The notes: generated by a model from the sequence alone, not told the origin. Numbered from the stretch's first letter, positions 1-7,679 are shown. The stretch: 64,000 bases of DNA from Microbacterium sp. LWS13-1.2 (GCF_040144835.1 NZ_CP151632.1:1488001-1552000); one strand, 5' to 3'. Made by a program: numbers and translations.

Positions 1-454
1 CATCCGTCAGTGGCTTCGGGAACTCGTCGGTGACATCGAGATCCACCTCGGCGAGCGCGAGTGCCACCTCGGGCAGGATGCGCTCCCCCGGCTGCGACCC
101 CGCCGATCTGACGTGGACCCGATCCCCGGCGAGATGACGGGTCAGCGCGGCGGCCATCTGCGACCGGCCCGAGTTCTGCACGCAGACGAACAGCACTTCG
201 GGGACCGGCTTCGCGATGAGCCCCTTGGACTGGGCGAGTGCGGTCAACCGATCGCGTGCGAACTTCTCAGCGAGGCTCGGCAGGTGGGTCCTGACGGCCG
301 CGGTGCGCGCCAGAGCGGTGTACGACTCGAAGACGACGCGCTCGACAGTCTCCTCGCCGACCATGCCCGTGAACTGCTGGGTCAGACGCTCGGCCGCGCG
401 GTGGAGGACGGCATCAGGCGACAGCAGCGCGCTCTGACCGGGTGCGCCGGTCAT
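1..454 (-). CDS. Arsenate reductase / low-molecular-weight phosphatase with N-terminal helical domain, 3' end cut by window edge
   Basis: The visible 151 residues start with a helical region (about residues 10-80) that matches the segment before the phosphatase domain of the ArsR-fused gene at 914-1813. It is probably the three-helix dimerisation domain of actinobacterial ArsC proteins. The phosphatase P-loop follows (CVQNSGRS, C91 and R97, a CX5R motif), then a conserved DEFPKPLTD segment before the edge. The ATG overlaps the stop of the upstream arsC by four bases (ATGA), so the two are translationally coupled. The family reduces arsenate to arsenite or dephosphorylates phosphotyrosine; the neighbourhood favours arsenate. 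The downstream redox cysteines lie outside the window and cannot be checked. Confidence 0.85.
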   Translation of the reverse strand, partial: MTGAPGQSALLSPDAVLHRAAERLTQQFTGMVGEETVERVVFESYTALARTAAVRTHLPSLAEKFARDRLTALAQSKGLIAKPVPEVLFVCVQNSGRSQMAAALTRHLAGDRVHVRSAGSQPGERILPEVALALAEVDLDVTDEFPKPLTD

Positions 455-867
455 GCGGCACCGCGTGCTGGCAGGATCTCGGCGAGCAGCGCCTCCACAC
501 GACCGCGGATCTCGTCGCGGATCGGACGCACGGCCTCGATCCCCTGACCTGCCGGGTCGTCCAGTTCCCAGTCCTCGTAGCGCTTGCCGGGGAAGATCGG
601 GCAGGCGTCACCGCAGCCCATCGTGATCACGACATCGGACTCCCTCACTGCGTCGACGGTGAGCACCTGGGGGGTGTTGCCGGCGATGTCGATCCCCTCC
701 TCCGCCATCGCCTCGACGGCGACCGGGTTGATGGCATCCTTGGGCGCGGATCCTGCAGACAGCACCTCGACGTCGTCGCCGCCGAGGGCACGGAGATAGC
801 CGGCGGCCATCTGGGAGCGACCCGCGTTGTGCACGCAGACGAACAGGACGGTGGGCTTCTCGGTCAC
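451..867 (-). CDS. arsC: Arsenate reductase ArsC, low-molecular-weight phosphatase type
   Basis: A 138-residue single-domain protein. The nucleophilic P-loop is CVHNAGRS (C11, R17). The downstream segment TMGCGDACP supplies two further cysteines (C85, C89), followed by the general-acid region DDP (D104). This three-cysteine layout is the known relay of thioredoxin-coupled ArsC enzymes such as that of plasmid pI258, so reduction of arsenate to arsenite is the likely reaction. The start is GTG at 867. An ATAGAC-N4-GTCTAT palindrome lies 30 bp upstream. The gene overlaps the following partial reductase gene by four bases, forming a two-gene unit. Confidence 0.92.
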   Translation of the reverse strand: MTEKPTVLFVCVHNAGRSQMAAGYLRALGGDDVEVLSAGSAPKDAINPVAVEAMAEEGIDIAGNTPQVLTVDAVRESDVVITMGCGDACPIFPGKRYEDWELDDPAGQGIEAVRPIRDEIRGRVEALLAEILPARGAA

Positions 868-897
868 GGTGTTCTCGCTTTCTCTCTCGCAAGAAGC

Positions 898-913
898 ATA
901 GACCAGTGTCTAT
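898..913. promoter_or_regulatory. ArsR-type operator, copy 1 (ATAGAC-N4-GTCTAT)
   Basis: Perfect 6-bp arms with a 4-bp centre, directly after the stop of the ArsR-ArsC fusion gene and 30 bp before arsC. The same arms and spacing recur at 1812-1827 in front of the fusion gene, so both units probably answer to the fused ArsR protein. Confidence 0.8.
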
Positions 914-1813
914 CTATTCGACGAGGGCCGCAGATGAACTCTCGGCGACGAGTTCGGTGAGAAGCGCGCGTACGCGGCGGTCGATGTCGTCCCTGATGAC
1001 GCGGATCTGTTCGGGCGACTTGCCGACGGGATCCTCCAGCTGCCAGTCGACGTAGCGCCGGCCGGGGTAGATCGGGCAGGCGTCGCCGCAGCCCATTGTG
1101 ACGACGACATCGGCGCCGCGCACCGCTTCGTCGGTGAGCGGCTTGGGGAACTCGTCTCCGAGCGGGACGCCGATCTCGTCGAGGGTGCCCACGATGGCGT
1201 TGCGCACATCTCCTGCCGGCTCGGATCCTGCAGTCCTGACCAGCACGCGATCACCCGCGAGCTGACGAAGGATCCCGGCCGCGATCTGCGATCGGCCCGC
1301 GTTCTGCACGCAGACGAACAGGACGGAGGGAACGGCACCGGGGATCCCCTGAGAACGCTTCAGCGCATCGAGGCGCGCGGCGGCGAACGCAGCCGTGCGA
1401 CTCGCCAGCATCGGCGACCGCGACCGGCCGGCGAGCAGTTCGTAGCTCTCCACGACCTTGGCGCGAACGGTCTCCGGACCGAAGACGCCACGATATCTGA
1501 GAGTGAGATCCGTTGCGATGCGCTCGAGGTCGGGGTCAGGCGCCGGTCGCGCATCCTCGCCGAGGAGGGCGTCGACGCGGCCCGCGAATTCCGGAGCGAT
1601 CGAGTACCAGACGCGACGCCCGTCGGGCTCGCGCACGACGATGCCCTCCCCGTGCAGCGACTTCATGTGGTGGCTGATGGTCGGCTGCCGCAGCTCCAGC
1701 GCCTCCGCGAGACGACTCACCAGAGCTTTTCCGTCCGCGGAATCGCGAATCAGCCTAAGGATGCGGGCCCGCGTAGGATCGCCCAGCGACGTAAGGCTCC
1801 CCGGCTGATCCAT
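914..1813 (-). CDS. ArsR regulator fused to arsenate reductase
   Basis: This 299-residue protein has three parts. Residues 1-85 are a winged-helix ArsR domain (SLGDPTRARIL at the N-terminus; recognition helix around LRQPTISHHMKSL). Residues about 92-156 are a helical linker like the one in the neighbouring partial reductase. Residues about 163-299 are a low-molecular-weight phosphatase domain with CVQNAGRS (C168, R174), the GCGDACP cysteine pair and an EDP acid motif. The ArsR domain has no cysteine, so it lacks the usual arsenite-binding thiols. A TAGACT -10 element seven bases before the ATG suggests a leaderless transcript. The operator at 1812-1827 overlaps that element and the start codon, implying autoregulation. 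Confidence 0.9.
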   Translation of the reverse strand: MDQPGSLTSLGDPTRARILRLIRDSADGKALVSRLAEALELRQPTISHHMKSLHGEGIVVREPDGRRVWYSIAPEFAGRVDALLGEDARPAPDPDLERIATDLTLRYRGVFGPETVRAKVVESYELLAGRSRSPMLASRTAAFAAARLDALKRSQGIPGAVPSVLFVCVQNAGRSQIAAGILRQLAGDRVLVRTAGSEPAGDVRNAIVGTLDEIGVPLGDEFPKPLTDEAVRGADVVVTMGCGDACPIYPGRRYVDWQLEDPVGKSPEQIRVIRDDIDRRVRALLTELVAESSSAALVE

Positions 1814-1827
1814 AGACAGCAGTCTAT
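1812..1827. promoter_or_regulatory. ArsR-type operator, copy 2, overlapping the -10 and start codon of the fusion gene
   Basis: ATAGAC-AGCA-GTCTAT, identical in arms and spacing to 898-913. Read on the minus strand it contains TAGACT (1826-1821), seven bases from the ATG at 1813. A bound repressor would cover the -10 element and transcription start. Confidence 0.85.
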
Positions 1828-1848
1828 CTGCCGCCCGTGGCAGACGAT

Positions 1849-2361
1849 TCAGTCAGTTTCGACCACAGCGCTCCGGCGCTCGATCAGCAGCGTGTCGCGC
1901 CAGGCACCGGCGTGGGGGCCGGCCCCGGAGCGTGCGATCCGCTCACGTCGTCCGACGACCCGGAAGCCGGTGACCTCGTGAAGCCGCAGGCTGGCGCCGT
2001 TCTCGGGGAAGATGCTCGACTGGATCGTCCACACCCCCGATGCCTCCGCTGCAGAGATGAACGCTTCCAGCAGGATGCGGCCGACGCCCTGGCCGCGCGC
2101 GCCGCGGTCGATGTAGACGGAGTGCTCCACGACACCGCGATAGGCCGGACGCGACGAGACCGCCGACCCCGCGATCCAGCCCACGACGACGCCGTCCGCG
2201 TCGACGGCCACGAACCGCAACCCGCGAAGCTTGCCCGCATCGAACGCCTCCCACGTCGGCGTTGCGGTCTCGAACGTCGCCTCGCCGTCCTCGATCCCCT
2301 GTTCGTAGATCGCCTCGATGGCCGGCCAATCCCCCGGAACCATCTCGCGCACGCCGATCAT
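1849..2361 (-). CDS. arsN1: GNAT N-acetyltransferase, ArsN1-like (arsinothricin/phosphinothricin acetyltransferase type)
   Basis: About 170 residues, a single GNAT domain. The N-terminal part (PAIEAIYEQGIEDGEATFET) and the central VEHSVYID and RGARGQGVGRILL segments (the latter the acetyl-CoA loop) resemble the phosphinothricin acetyltransferase/ArsN1 group. ArsN1 enzymes acetylate the arsenical antibiotic arsinothricin; the arsenic island supports that role, but substrate cannot be read from sequence. The ATG at 2361 overlaps the arsO stop (TGATG). An in-frame ATG at 2370 is an alternative start. It lies in the same minus-strand run as arsO. Confidence 0.8.
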   Translation of the reverse strand: MIGVREMVPGDWPAIEAIYEQGIEDGEATFETATPTWEAFDAGKLRGLRFVAVDADGVVVGWIAGSAVSSRPAYRGVVEHSVYIDRGARGQGVGRILLEAFISAAEASGVWTIQSSIFPENGASLRLHEVTGFRVVGRRERIARSGAGPHAGAWRDTLLIERRSAVVETD

Positions 2362-3674
2362 CAGCAGCATCCACCCCCGTTGCCGGCGTCGGTCGAGCAG
2401 ACGCCTGTCGCCGGAAGGACCAGCTCGACGTTCGAGGCGGATGCCGTGTCACCCGCGAGCCAGGCGGTCACCGAGCGCACCTGCTCGTAGCCGGTCGCCA
2501 GCAGGAAGGTCGGCGCACGGCCGTAAGACTTCATGCCGACGACGAAGAATCCCTGCTCGGGGTGAGTCAGCTCGCGAAAGCCATGCGGCTCGACGGTGCC
2601 GCAGGAGTGGACGTTCGGATCGATCAGCGGCGCCAGTCGCCGGGGCGCCTCGACGATCTCGTCGAGATCGAGGCGGATCTCACGCAGCATGTCGAGGTTC
2701 GGACGGAACCCCGTCGCATTGACCACCACGTCGGTTGCGTGGGCGACGACCTCGCCACGACGATGGCCCACAAGCTCGACGCCGGCCGCGCTGCGGCGGC
2801 CACGGATGATCTCGAAGCCGTCGAGCACCGCGATCCGGCCGTCGGCGACCGCCCGGTCGACTCTGCTGCCCAGCCGGGCGCGGTCGGCGAGCTCGTCATC
2901 GGCAGAAGAGGACACGCGGACGGCTTGGGCGTTGCGGATCAGCCACGTGATGGTCGTGCCCGGCTCCTGCCGCGCGAGTTCGGCGAGCGCGAGCAGGGTG
3001 TTCGCGGCGGAGTGGCCGGCGCCGACGACCGTCGTGTGGCGGCCGGCGAACGTCGCGCGGTCGCGCCCGAGCACATCGGGGAGGGCCGGCGTCACCGCAT
3101 CGGCGATCTCGGCCATGCCGAGCAGCTCCAGCCCGCTCGACGACAGCGGGTTGGGTGAGAGATAGGTGCCGGAGGCATCGATGACGGCGCGGGCCGGAAC
3201 GTCTTCGACCTCGCCGTACGCGGTGCGGATACGCACGGCGAACGGGGTGGCGGCGCGCGACCGGGTGCGCGTGCGATCCATTCCCTCGCGCGTGACGCCG
3301 ATCACTTCGACGCCGAGGCGCACGCGCGAGGCGATCTCATCGACCTCCGCCAGGGGCGCCACGTACTTCTCCACCAGTTCCGCGCCATTCGGGGCGCGCT
3401 CGGGATCGGGCAGCTCCCACCCGCGCTCCTCCAGCAGGCGACGGGATGCCGGGTCGACGAGGTGCTTCCACGGTGAGAAGAGACGCGTGTGGCCCCACGA
3501 GCGTACGCTGGCCGCGACCTCCGCTCCCGCTTCGAAGACGATGAAGTCGATACCGCGTTCGACGAGGTTCGCGGCGGCTGCCAGCCCGATCGGGCCGGCG
3601 CCGATGATGGCGACAGGGATCGTCGAGAGCCGATCGGCTTCGGCCGCGCGAGGTGTCAGGTCAAGCAGAGTCAC
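2361..3674 (-). CDS. arsO: FAD/NADPH-dependent flavoprotein monooxygenase, ArsO-like
   Basis: A 437-residue two-dinucleotide-domain flavoprotein. The FAD motif is IIGAGPIGLAAA near residue 25 and the NADPH motif is VVGAGHSAANTLL in the middle; ATGYEQVRSV near the end is typical of the class. Similar proteins sit in actinobacterial arsenic islands and are called ArsO, but their reaction is not firmly established. The C-terminus has a cysteine tail (CSTDAGNGGGCC) that could bind arsenite. GTG at 3674 is preferred over upstream ATGs because GGAGG lies five bases before it and the TATCGA operators lie further upstream. It is divergent from arsR. Confidence 0.82.
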   Translation of the reverse strand: MTLLDLTPRAAEADRLSTIPVAIIGAGPIGLAAAANLVERGIDFIVFEAGAEVAASVRSWGHTRLFSPWKHLVDPASRRLLEERGWELPDPERAPNGAELVEKYVAPLAEVDEIASRVRLGVEVIGVTREGMDRTRTRSRAATPFAVRIRTAYGEVEDVPARAVIDASGTYLSPNPLSSSGLELLGMAEIADAVTPALPDVLGRDRATFAGRHTTVVGAGHSAANTLLALAELARQEPGTTITWLIRNAQAVRVSSSADDELADRARLGSRVDRAVADGRIAVLDGFEIIRGRRSAAGVELVGHRRGEVVAHATDVVVNATGFRPNLDMLREIRLDLDEIVEAPRRLAPLIDPNVHSCGTVEPHGFRELTHPEQGFFVVGMKSYGRAPTFLLATGYEQVRSVTAWLAGDTASASNVELVLPATGVCSTDAGNGGGCC

Positions 3675-3690
3675 AGCATCCTCCAACGGA

Positions 3691-3759
3691 TATCGATGAG
3701 CGTCGATACTGATTGTGAGCCCATCTATCGACATCTGTCAATATCGACTACCCTCGATA
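3691..3759. promoter_or_regulatory. Three ArsR-type palindromes (TATCGA-N6-TCGATA) in the arsO/arsR divergent promoter
   Basis: Sites are 3691-3708 (perfect), 3726-3743 (one mismatch, TCAATA) and 3742-3759 (perfect). The last two overlap by two bases. Site 3 ends one base before the arsR ATG and contains TACCCT six bases upstream of it, a leaderless-type -10. On the minus strand TTGACA (3741-3736) and CACAAT (3717-3712), 18 bp apart, give a plausible arsO promoter between sites 1 and 2. Confidence 0.88.
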
Positions 3760-3760
3760 T

Positions 3761-4111
3761 ATGACCACCATGCTCGAGGTGACCGACGTCACCGCCGCCG
3801 CCTGCTGCGCACCCCTGGTGCGCGAACCACTGACCGCGGCGGAAGCCGAGCAACTGGCAACGACCATGAAAGCACTGGCTGACCCCGCACGCCTGCGCCT
3901 CCTGTCGATCGTGGCCGCATCCGAAGACTCGGAAGCCTGCGTCTGCGACCTGATCGAGCCGGTCGGCCTCTCCCAGCCGACGGTGTCGCACCACCTGAAG
4001 ATCCTCACCACCGCCGGCTTCCTGACACGCAGCAAGCGCGGCACCTGGGCGTACTTCAAGCTCGTTCCGGGCGCCCTCGACCGTATCTCCCAGCTCCTCG
4101 TCGCCTCGTGA
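3761..4111 (+). CDS. arsR: ArsR-family arsenite-responsive repressor
   Basis: A 116-residue winged-helix protein with the ArsR core ALADPARLRLLSIV, CDLIEPVGLSQPTVSHHLKIL and a wing around RGTWAYFKL. An adjacent cysteine pair is at C15-C16, with C60 and C62 at the start of the recognition region. Corynebacterium ArsR uses a C15/C16/C55-type site for arsenite, so a similar thiolate site is likely. The stop overlaps the aquaporin GTG (GTGA). Three palindromes immediately upstream imply autoregulation and control of arsO and the aquaporin. Confidence 0.93.
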   Translation: MTTMLEVTDVTAAACCAPLVREPLTAAEAEQLATTMKALADPARLRLLSIVAASEDSEACVCDLIEPVGLSQPTVSHHLKILTTAGFLTRSKRGTWAYFKLVPGALDRISQLLVAS

Positions 4112-4797
4112 GCCGCGCCGCGCGCGCCACCGTGGGCGAGTTCCTCGGCAGCGCGGGGCTCGCCGCCGTCGTCGTGGGGTCAGGCATCGCCGCACAGCGG
4201 CTGTCACCCGGCGACGTCGGACTGCAGCTCTTCGAGAACGCGTTCGCGACCGCCCTCGGGCTCGCGGTGCTGATCCTGGTGTTCGCCTCCGTCTCGGGCG
4301 CCCACTTCAATCCCGTCGTGACGGTCGTCGACATCCTCCTGCAACGCCGCAGCTGGTCGACGGCGGCGAAGTATCTACCCAGCCAGGTATTCGGATGCAT
4401 CGCCGGCGCCGTTCTCGCGAACCTGATGTTCGCGGAGCCCGCGGTCAGCTGGAGCACCACGGACCGTTCCGGATGGCACTTCCTGCTCGCCGAGGCGGTC
4501 GCGACGGCGGGTCTGATCCTCGTGATCTTCGCCCTGGTCCGCACCGGCCGCGGCCAGCTTGCGGCACCCGCTGTCGGCGCCTACATCGGTGCGGCCTACT
4601 TCTTCACATCATCCACGAGCTTCGCGAACCCCGCCATCACGATCGGCCGCATGTTCACCGACACGTTCGCGGGCATCGCACCGGCGTCCGCACTGCCGTT
4701 CATCGCCGCACAGCTCGTCGGTGCGGCCGTGGGATGGGGTCTCGTCCGCGCGCTCTTCCCGGTGGCGGTTCCCGAGCCGGTCGTCGCGCACGGCTGA
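4108..4797 (+). CDS. Aquaporin-family channel in arsenic operon (AqpS-like)
   Basis: A 229-residue major intrinsic protein with six predicted membrane segments and both pore loops: NPV after SGAHF near residue 68 and NPA after SSTSFA. The first loop has NPV instead of the classical NPA. In Sinorhizobium meliloti the aquaglyceroporin AqpS lets arsenite leave the cell after ArsC reduction; the same arrangement here (arsR-aqp coupled, reductases nearby, no ArsB or Acr3 pump in view) supports arsenite or organoarsenical efflux by facilitated diffusion. Start GTG overlaps the arsR stop. Confidence 0.88.
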   Translation: MSRAARATVGEFLGSAGLAAVVVGSGIAAQRLSPGDVGLQLFENAFATALGLAVLILVFASVSGAHFNPVVTVVDILLQRRSWSTAAKYLPSQVFGCIAGAVLANLMFAEPAVSWSTTDRSGWHFLLAEAVATAGLILVIFALVRTGRGQLAAPAVGAYIGAAYFFTSSTSFANPAITIGRMFTDTFAGIAPASALPFIAAQLVGAAVGWGLVRALFPVAVPEPVVAHG

Positions 4798-4849
4798 TGC
4801 CCACGCACCCCCGATCCCCCACAGGACTGGAAGAGCCGAGCGCCTCCTA

Positions 4850-5374
4850 TCAGCCGCCGAGTCCTCGCCGCAGCGCGACGAGTCCGTACTCGAAGGCGGC
4901 GTTGACGTCGCCGCCGAGGCGGAACGCACCGGCGAGCTCCATGTGGATGAACCCCGTCGCCCATGCCGTCACCAGGCGCGCCGCGTCCAGCGCATGCTCC
5001 TCGCCGGCGATCACCGCGGCGCTGTCGACGATGGTGAGACCCGCGCGGGCGAGCAGCTCCGGGGGCGCCGCCGTGGCGAACATCAGGCGGAACCCCTCGG
5101 GGCGGCTCTGCGCCAGGGCCCGGTACGCGCGGGCGAGCCCTTCAAGAGAGCGATCGGATGCCTCGAGCCGGGCCGCCAGATCGTCCACGGTCGCCGCCGC
5201 CACCGCCTCGATGAGCGCGTCGCGATCGCGGACCCGTTTGTAGAGCGACGGCGCACGCACGCCCACGCGGTCCGCGACCCGCTGCATCGTGAGACCCGCG
5301 GGCCCGGACTCCTCGAGGAGATCTCGTCCGGCGGCGATGATCTCGGCGTACGACGTGCGCTCCGGTGTCGGCAT
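4850..5374 (-). CDS. TetR/AcrR-family regulator
   Basis: A 174-residue protein. The N-terminal helix-turn-helix (LTMQRVADRVGVRAPSLYKRVRDRDALI, residues about 28-55) is typical of TetR, and the C-terminal helical ligand domain resembles the WHG type. GGGGGAG precedes the ATG at 5374. It is divergent from the metallo-hydrolase at 5472, and the intergenic region carries two palindromes over a promoter, so it probably represses itself and that gene. The ligand is unknown. Confidence 0.9.
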   Translation of the reverse strand: MPTPERTSYAEIIAAGRDLLEESGPAGLTMQRVADRVGVRAPSLYKRVRDRDALIEAVAAATVDDLAARLEASDRSLEGLARAYRALAQSRPEGFRLMFATAAPPELLARAGLTIVDSAAVIAGEEHALDAARLVTAWATGFIHMELAGAFRLGGDVNAAFEYGLVALRRGLGG

Positions 5375-5389
5375 GCGGCTCCCCCTGGA

Positions 5390-5428
5390 TGGCTATTGAC
5401 ATTAGCCATGATAGCTACGTATCGTAGC
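5390..5428 (+). promoter_or_regulatory. Promoter with two palindromic TetR-type operators
   Basis: TGGCTA-N7-TAGCCA at 5390-5408 contains a perfect TTGACA (5396-5401). GCTACG-TAT-CGTAGC at 5414-5428 overlaps TATCGT (5420-5425), giving a -35/-10 pair with 18-bp spacing aimed at the hydrolase gene. A bound TetR dimer at either site would block polymerase. Confidence 0.75.
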
Positions 5429-5471
5429 CTTGCCAACCGCGGAAACCCCCACTCCCCCCGAAGGATGCGCC

Positions 5472-6185
5472 ATGAAGCTCGCACCGCACCTGCACCGCAT
5501 CGGCAACGACATCGTCGCCGCCTACCTCGTCGTCACCGACGACGGGGTCACCGTCGTCGACGCGGGTCTTCCCGGTCACTGGAAGGACCTCGTGCGCGAG
5601 CTCGGCAGTCTCGGCCTGATGCCTGCCGACGTGAAGGGCGTCGTACTTACCCACGGCGACAGCGACCACATCGGGTTCGCCGAGCGCCTGCGCCGCGACC
5701 ACGGCGTGCCTGTCTACGTGCACGAAGCCGATGCCGAGCGCGCCCGCACCGGCGAGAAGCCGAAAGTCGCCACCGGCCCGATGAAGCTCGGCCCGACCCT
5801 GGGCTTCTTCGCCTACGCGCTGCGCAAGCGCGCCATGCCGACGACGTACGTGTCGGAGGTGGTCGAGGTGCATGACGGCGACGTGCTCGACCTCCCCGGC
5901 TCCCCCGTGATCATCGGGATGCCCGGTCACTCCCCCGGCAGCGTCGCCGTGCACGTGCCCCTCGTCGATGCGGTGTTCGTCGGCGACGCGCTCACGACGC
6001 GTCATGTGCTCACCGGTCACGAGGGCATGCAGCCCGCACCCTTCACCGACGACCCTGACGACGCTTCCGCGTCGCTCGACCGCCTTGCGGGCATCTCGGC
6101 ATCGTGGGTCCTCCCCGGACACGGTGCGCCCTGGCAGGGATCCCCGGTGGATGTCGCCGCCGCTGTCCGCAGCAGAGCAGCCTGA
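5472..6185 (+). CDS. MBL-fold metallo-hydrolase
   Basis: A 237-residue metallo-beta-lactamase-fold protein. The metal motif is LTHGDSDHIG; the second histidine of the usual HxHxDH is replaced by aspartate, as in a known subset of the family. Further ligands are in GMPGHSPGSVAVHV, FVGDAL and LPGHG. AAGGA precedes ATG 5472. Divergence from a TetR gene suggests a small-molecule-induced detoxification enzyme. The substrate is unknown. Confidence 0.88.
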   Translation: MKLAPHLHRIGNDIVAAYLVVTDDGVTVVDAGLPGHWKDLVRELGSLGLMPADVKGVVLTHGDSDHIGFAERLRRDHGVPVYVHEADAERARTGEKPKVATGPMKLGPTLGFFAYALRKRAMPTTYVSEVVEVHDGDVLDLPGSPVIIGMPGHSPGSVAVHVPLVDAVFVGDALTTRHVLTGHEGMQPAPFTDDPDDASASLDRLAGISASWVLPGHGAPWQGSPVDVAAAVRSRAA

Positions 6186-6253
6186 GCCGCGCGGGTCGAG
6201 CCGAGTACGCCGCAGCGGAGCGGCCTGATCGGCGCGACCGAGCGGAGCAGCCT

Positions 6254-6278
6254 GAGCCGCTCCGCTCCGCAGCGGCTC
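6254..6278. terminator. Hairpin between convergent genes
   Basis: GAGCCGCT and AGCGGCTC form an 8-bp perfect stem with a 9-base loop, just after the hydrolase and just before the stop of the convergent oxidase. It is probably a bidirectional terminator without a U-tract. Confidence 0.6.
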
Positions 6279-6284
6279 GGCGGA

Positions 6285-7679
6285 TCAGACCGGCCGGGCC
6301 GCCGCGAACAGGTTGGCCGGGTCGTATGCGAGCTTGAGCTGACGCAGGCGGGCCCACGCCGAACCGAAGGCGAGGGCGCGGTCGGCACCCGGCGCGTCGA
6401 TGAACGTCAGTGCGAGTGCGCCGACGTGCCACGGCTCGAGCGCGGCGACGCCGGCGCGGACAGCAGCCGTGGCAGCGGGGCCGGCCTCCGGCACCGGCAC
6501 CATCGCGATCGAGTGCACCAGGTAGTCACCGTCGAGCGACGCGATGGCGCCGCCTCCGACCGGCCGCCGTGTCACGGCGCCACCGAGGTGCCGCACCTCC
6601 TGCACGAAGATCCCCGGACTCCCGGCCGCCCGGACGAACGCGTCCACGGCCTCCGACGGGAACGAGTCGAGCATCGCGTGCCAGGTCAGTGACGGGGTCG
6701 GCTCCGGCGGGTCCATATGGATGCTGACGAGCGCCGGCGCGGGGATGCGTGCGAACGTGTCGATCTCGGGCTGCAGCGCGCGCAGCGGTGCGAGCAGAGC
6801 GGATGCCGCGGCATCCGTCTCTTCGATCGCCCCGTCGATGACGACCACCGAGCGTCCCGACAGGAAGGGCGGAAGCTGGGGCATGGGCGGGAAGTTCATG
6901 ATCCGCAGCGACGTGGTCGTGGTCTCCGGTGCGGAGCGCGTCCACCGCGCCCACGCGTGCGAGACCTCGGCGGCCTGAGATGCGTCCCACAGGAGCATGC
7001 CGGCGAAGACGTCGGCGAAGGGCAGCAGGTCGATCTCGATCGCGACGACGACGCCGAAGGCTCCGGAGCCGCCGCGCAGGGCCCAGAACAGGTCGGGGTG
7101 CGCGTCCTCGCTCGCCCGCACGAGCGTGCCGTCGGCCGTCACGACCTCGACGGCGCGCACCGCATTGACGGCGAGGCGGTGTGCACGGGCGTAGAACGAG
7201 AGCCCGCCGCTGAGCAGGTACCCGACGACCGACACGTCCCCGGCGCTGCCGTGCAGTGCGGTGAGACCGTGGGGCGCTGCAGCGTCGAGCACATCGTTCC
7301 AGAGCGAGCCGCCGAGCACGCGGGCCGTCCGGGCCACGGGGTCGACCGCGACGCCGCGGAGGCCCCTGAGCGATACGAGGACGGTGTGCGCGAGATCCGT
7401 CTCGGCGAGCGCCCCGGCAGCATGGCCGGTCGACTGCGGCGCCACACGGAGCCCCGACAGGGTCGCGGCACGCACGACATCGACGACATCGTCGGCTGAT
7501 TCCGCAAACGCGACGGCAAACGGATGCTGCGCCACGGCGACGTTCCACGGAGTTCGCGCGGCGTCGAAGCCGGCGTCGCCCGGGAACAGCACGCGGGCAC
7601 CGAGCGCGGTGCGCAGTTCACCGGCGGCGGCGCCGATGGCGGCGCGGGGGACGTCGATGGCGAGGTCGTTGAGGGACAT
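6285..7679 (-). CDS. FAD-linked oxidase, berberine-bridge-enzyme-like
   Basis: A 464-residue PCMH-type FAD protein. The N-terminal FAD domain contains APQSTGHAAG, whose histidine is the usual site of covalent FAD attachment. The second attachment site of bicovalent members (a cysteine in the GxCxxVG loop) is absent; the equivalent stretch reads GSAGDVSVVGYLLSGG. The C-terminus ends YDPANLFAAARPV, the standard BBE closing motif. Start ATG 7679 is the first start that leaves an intact domain; an AAAGG lies 10 bases upstream. The family oxidises alcohols or sugars; the substrate is unknown. Confidence 0.85.
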   Translation of the reverse strand: MSLNDLAIDVPRAAIGAAAGELRTALGARVLFPGDAGFDAARTPWNVAVAQHPFAVAFAESADDVVDVVRAATLSGLRVAPQSTGHAAGALAETDLAHTVLVSLRGLRGVAVDPVARTARVLGGSLWNDVLDAAAPHGLTALHGSAGDVSVVGYLLSGGLSFYARAHRLAVNAVRAVEVVTADGTLVRASEDAHPDLFWALRGGSGAFGVVVAIEIDLLPFADVFAGMLLWDASQAAEVSHAWARWTRSAPETTTTSLRIMNFPPMPQLPPFLSGRSVVVIDGAIEETDAAASALLAPLRALQPEIDTFARIPAPALVSIHMDPPEPTPSLTWHAMLDSFPSEAVDAFVRAAGSPGIFVQEVRHLGGAVTRRPVGGGAIASLDGDYLVHSIAMVPVPEAGPAATAAVRAGVAALEPWHVGALALTFIDAPGADRALAFGSAWARLRQLKLAYDPANLFAAARPV

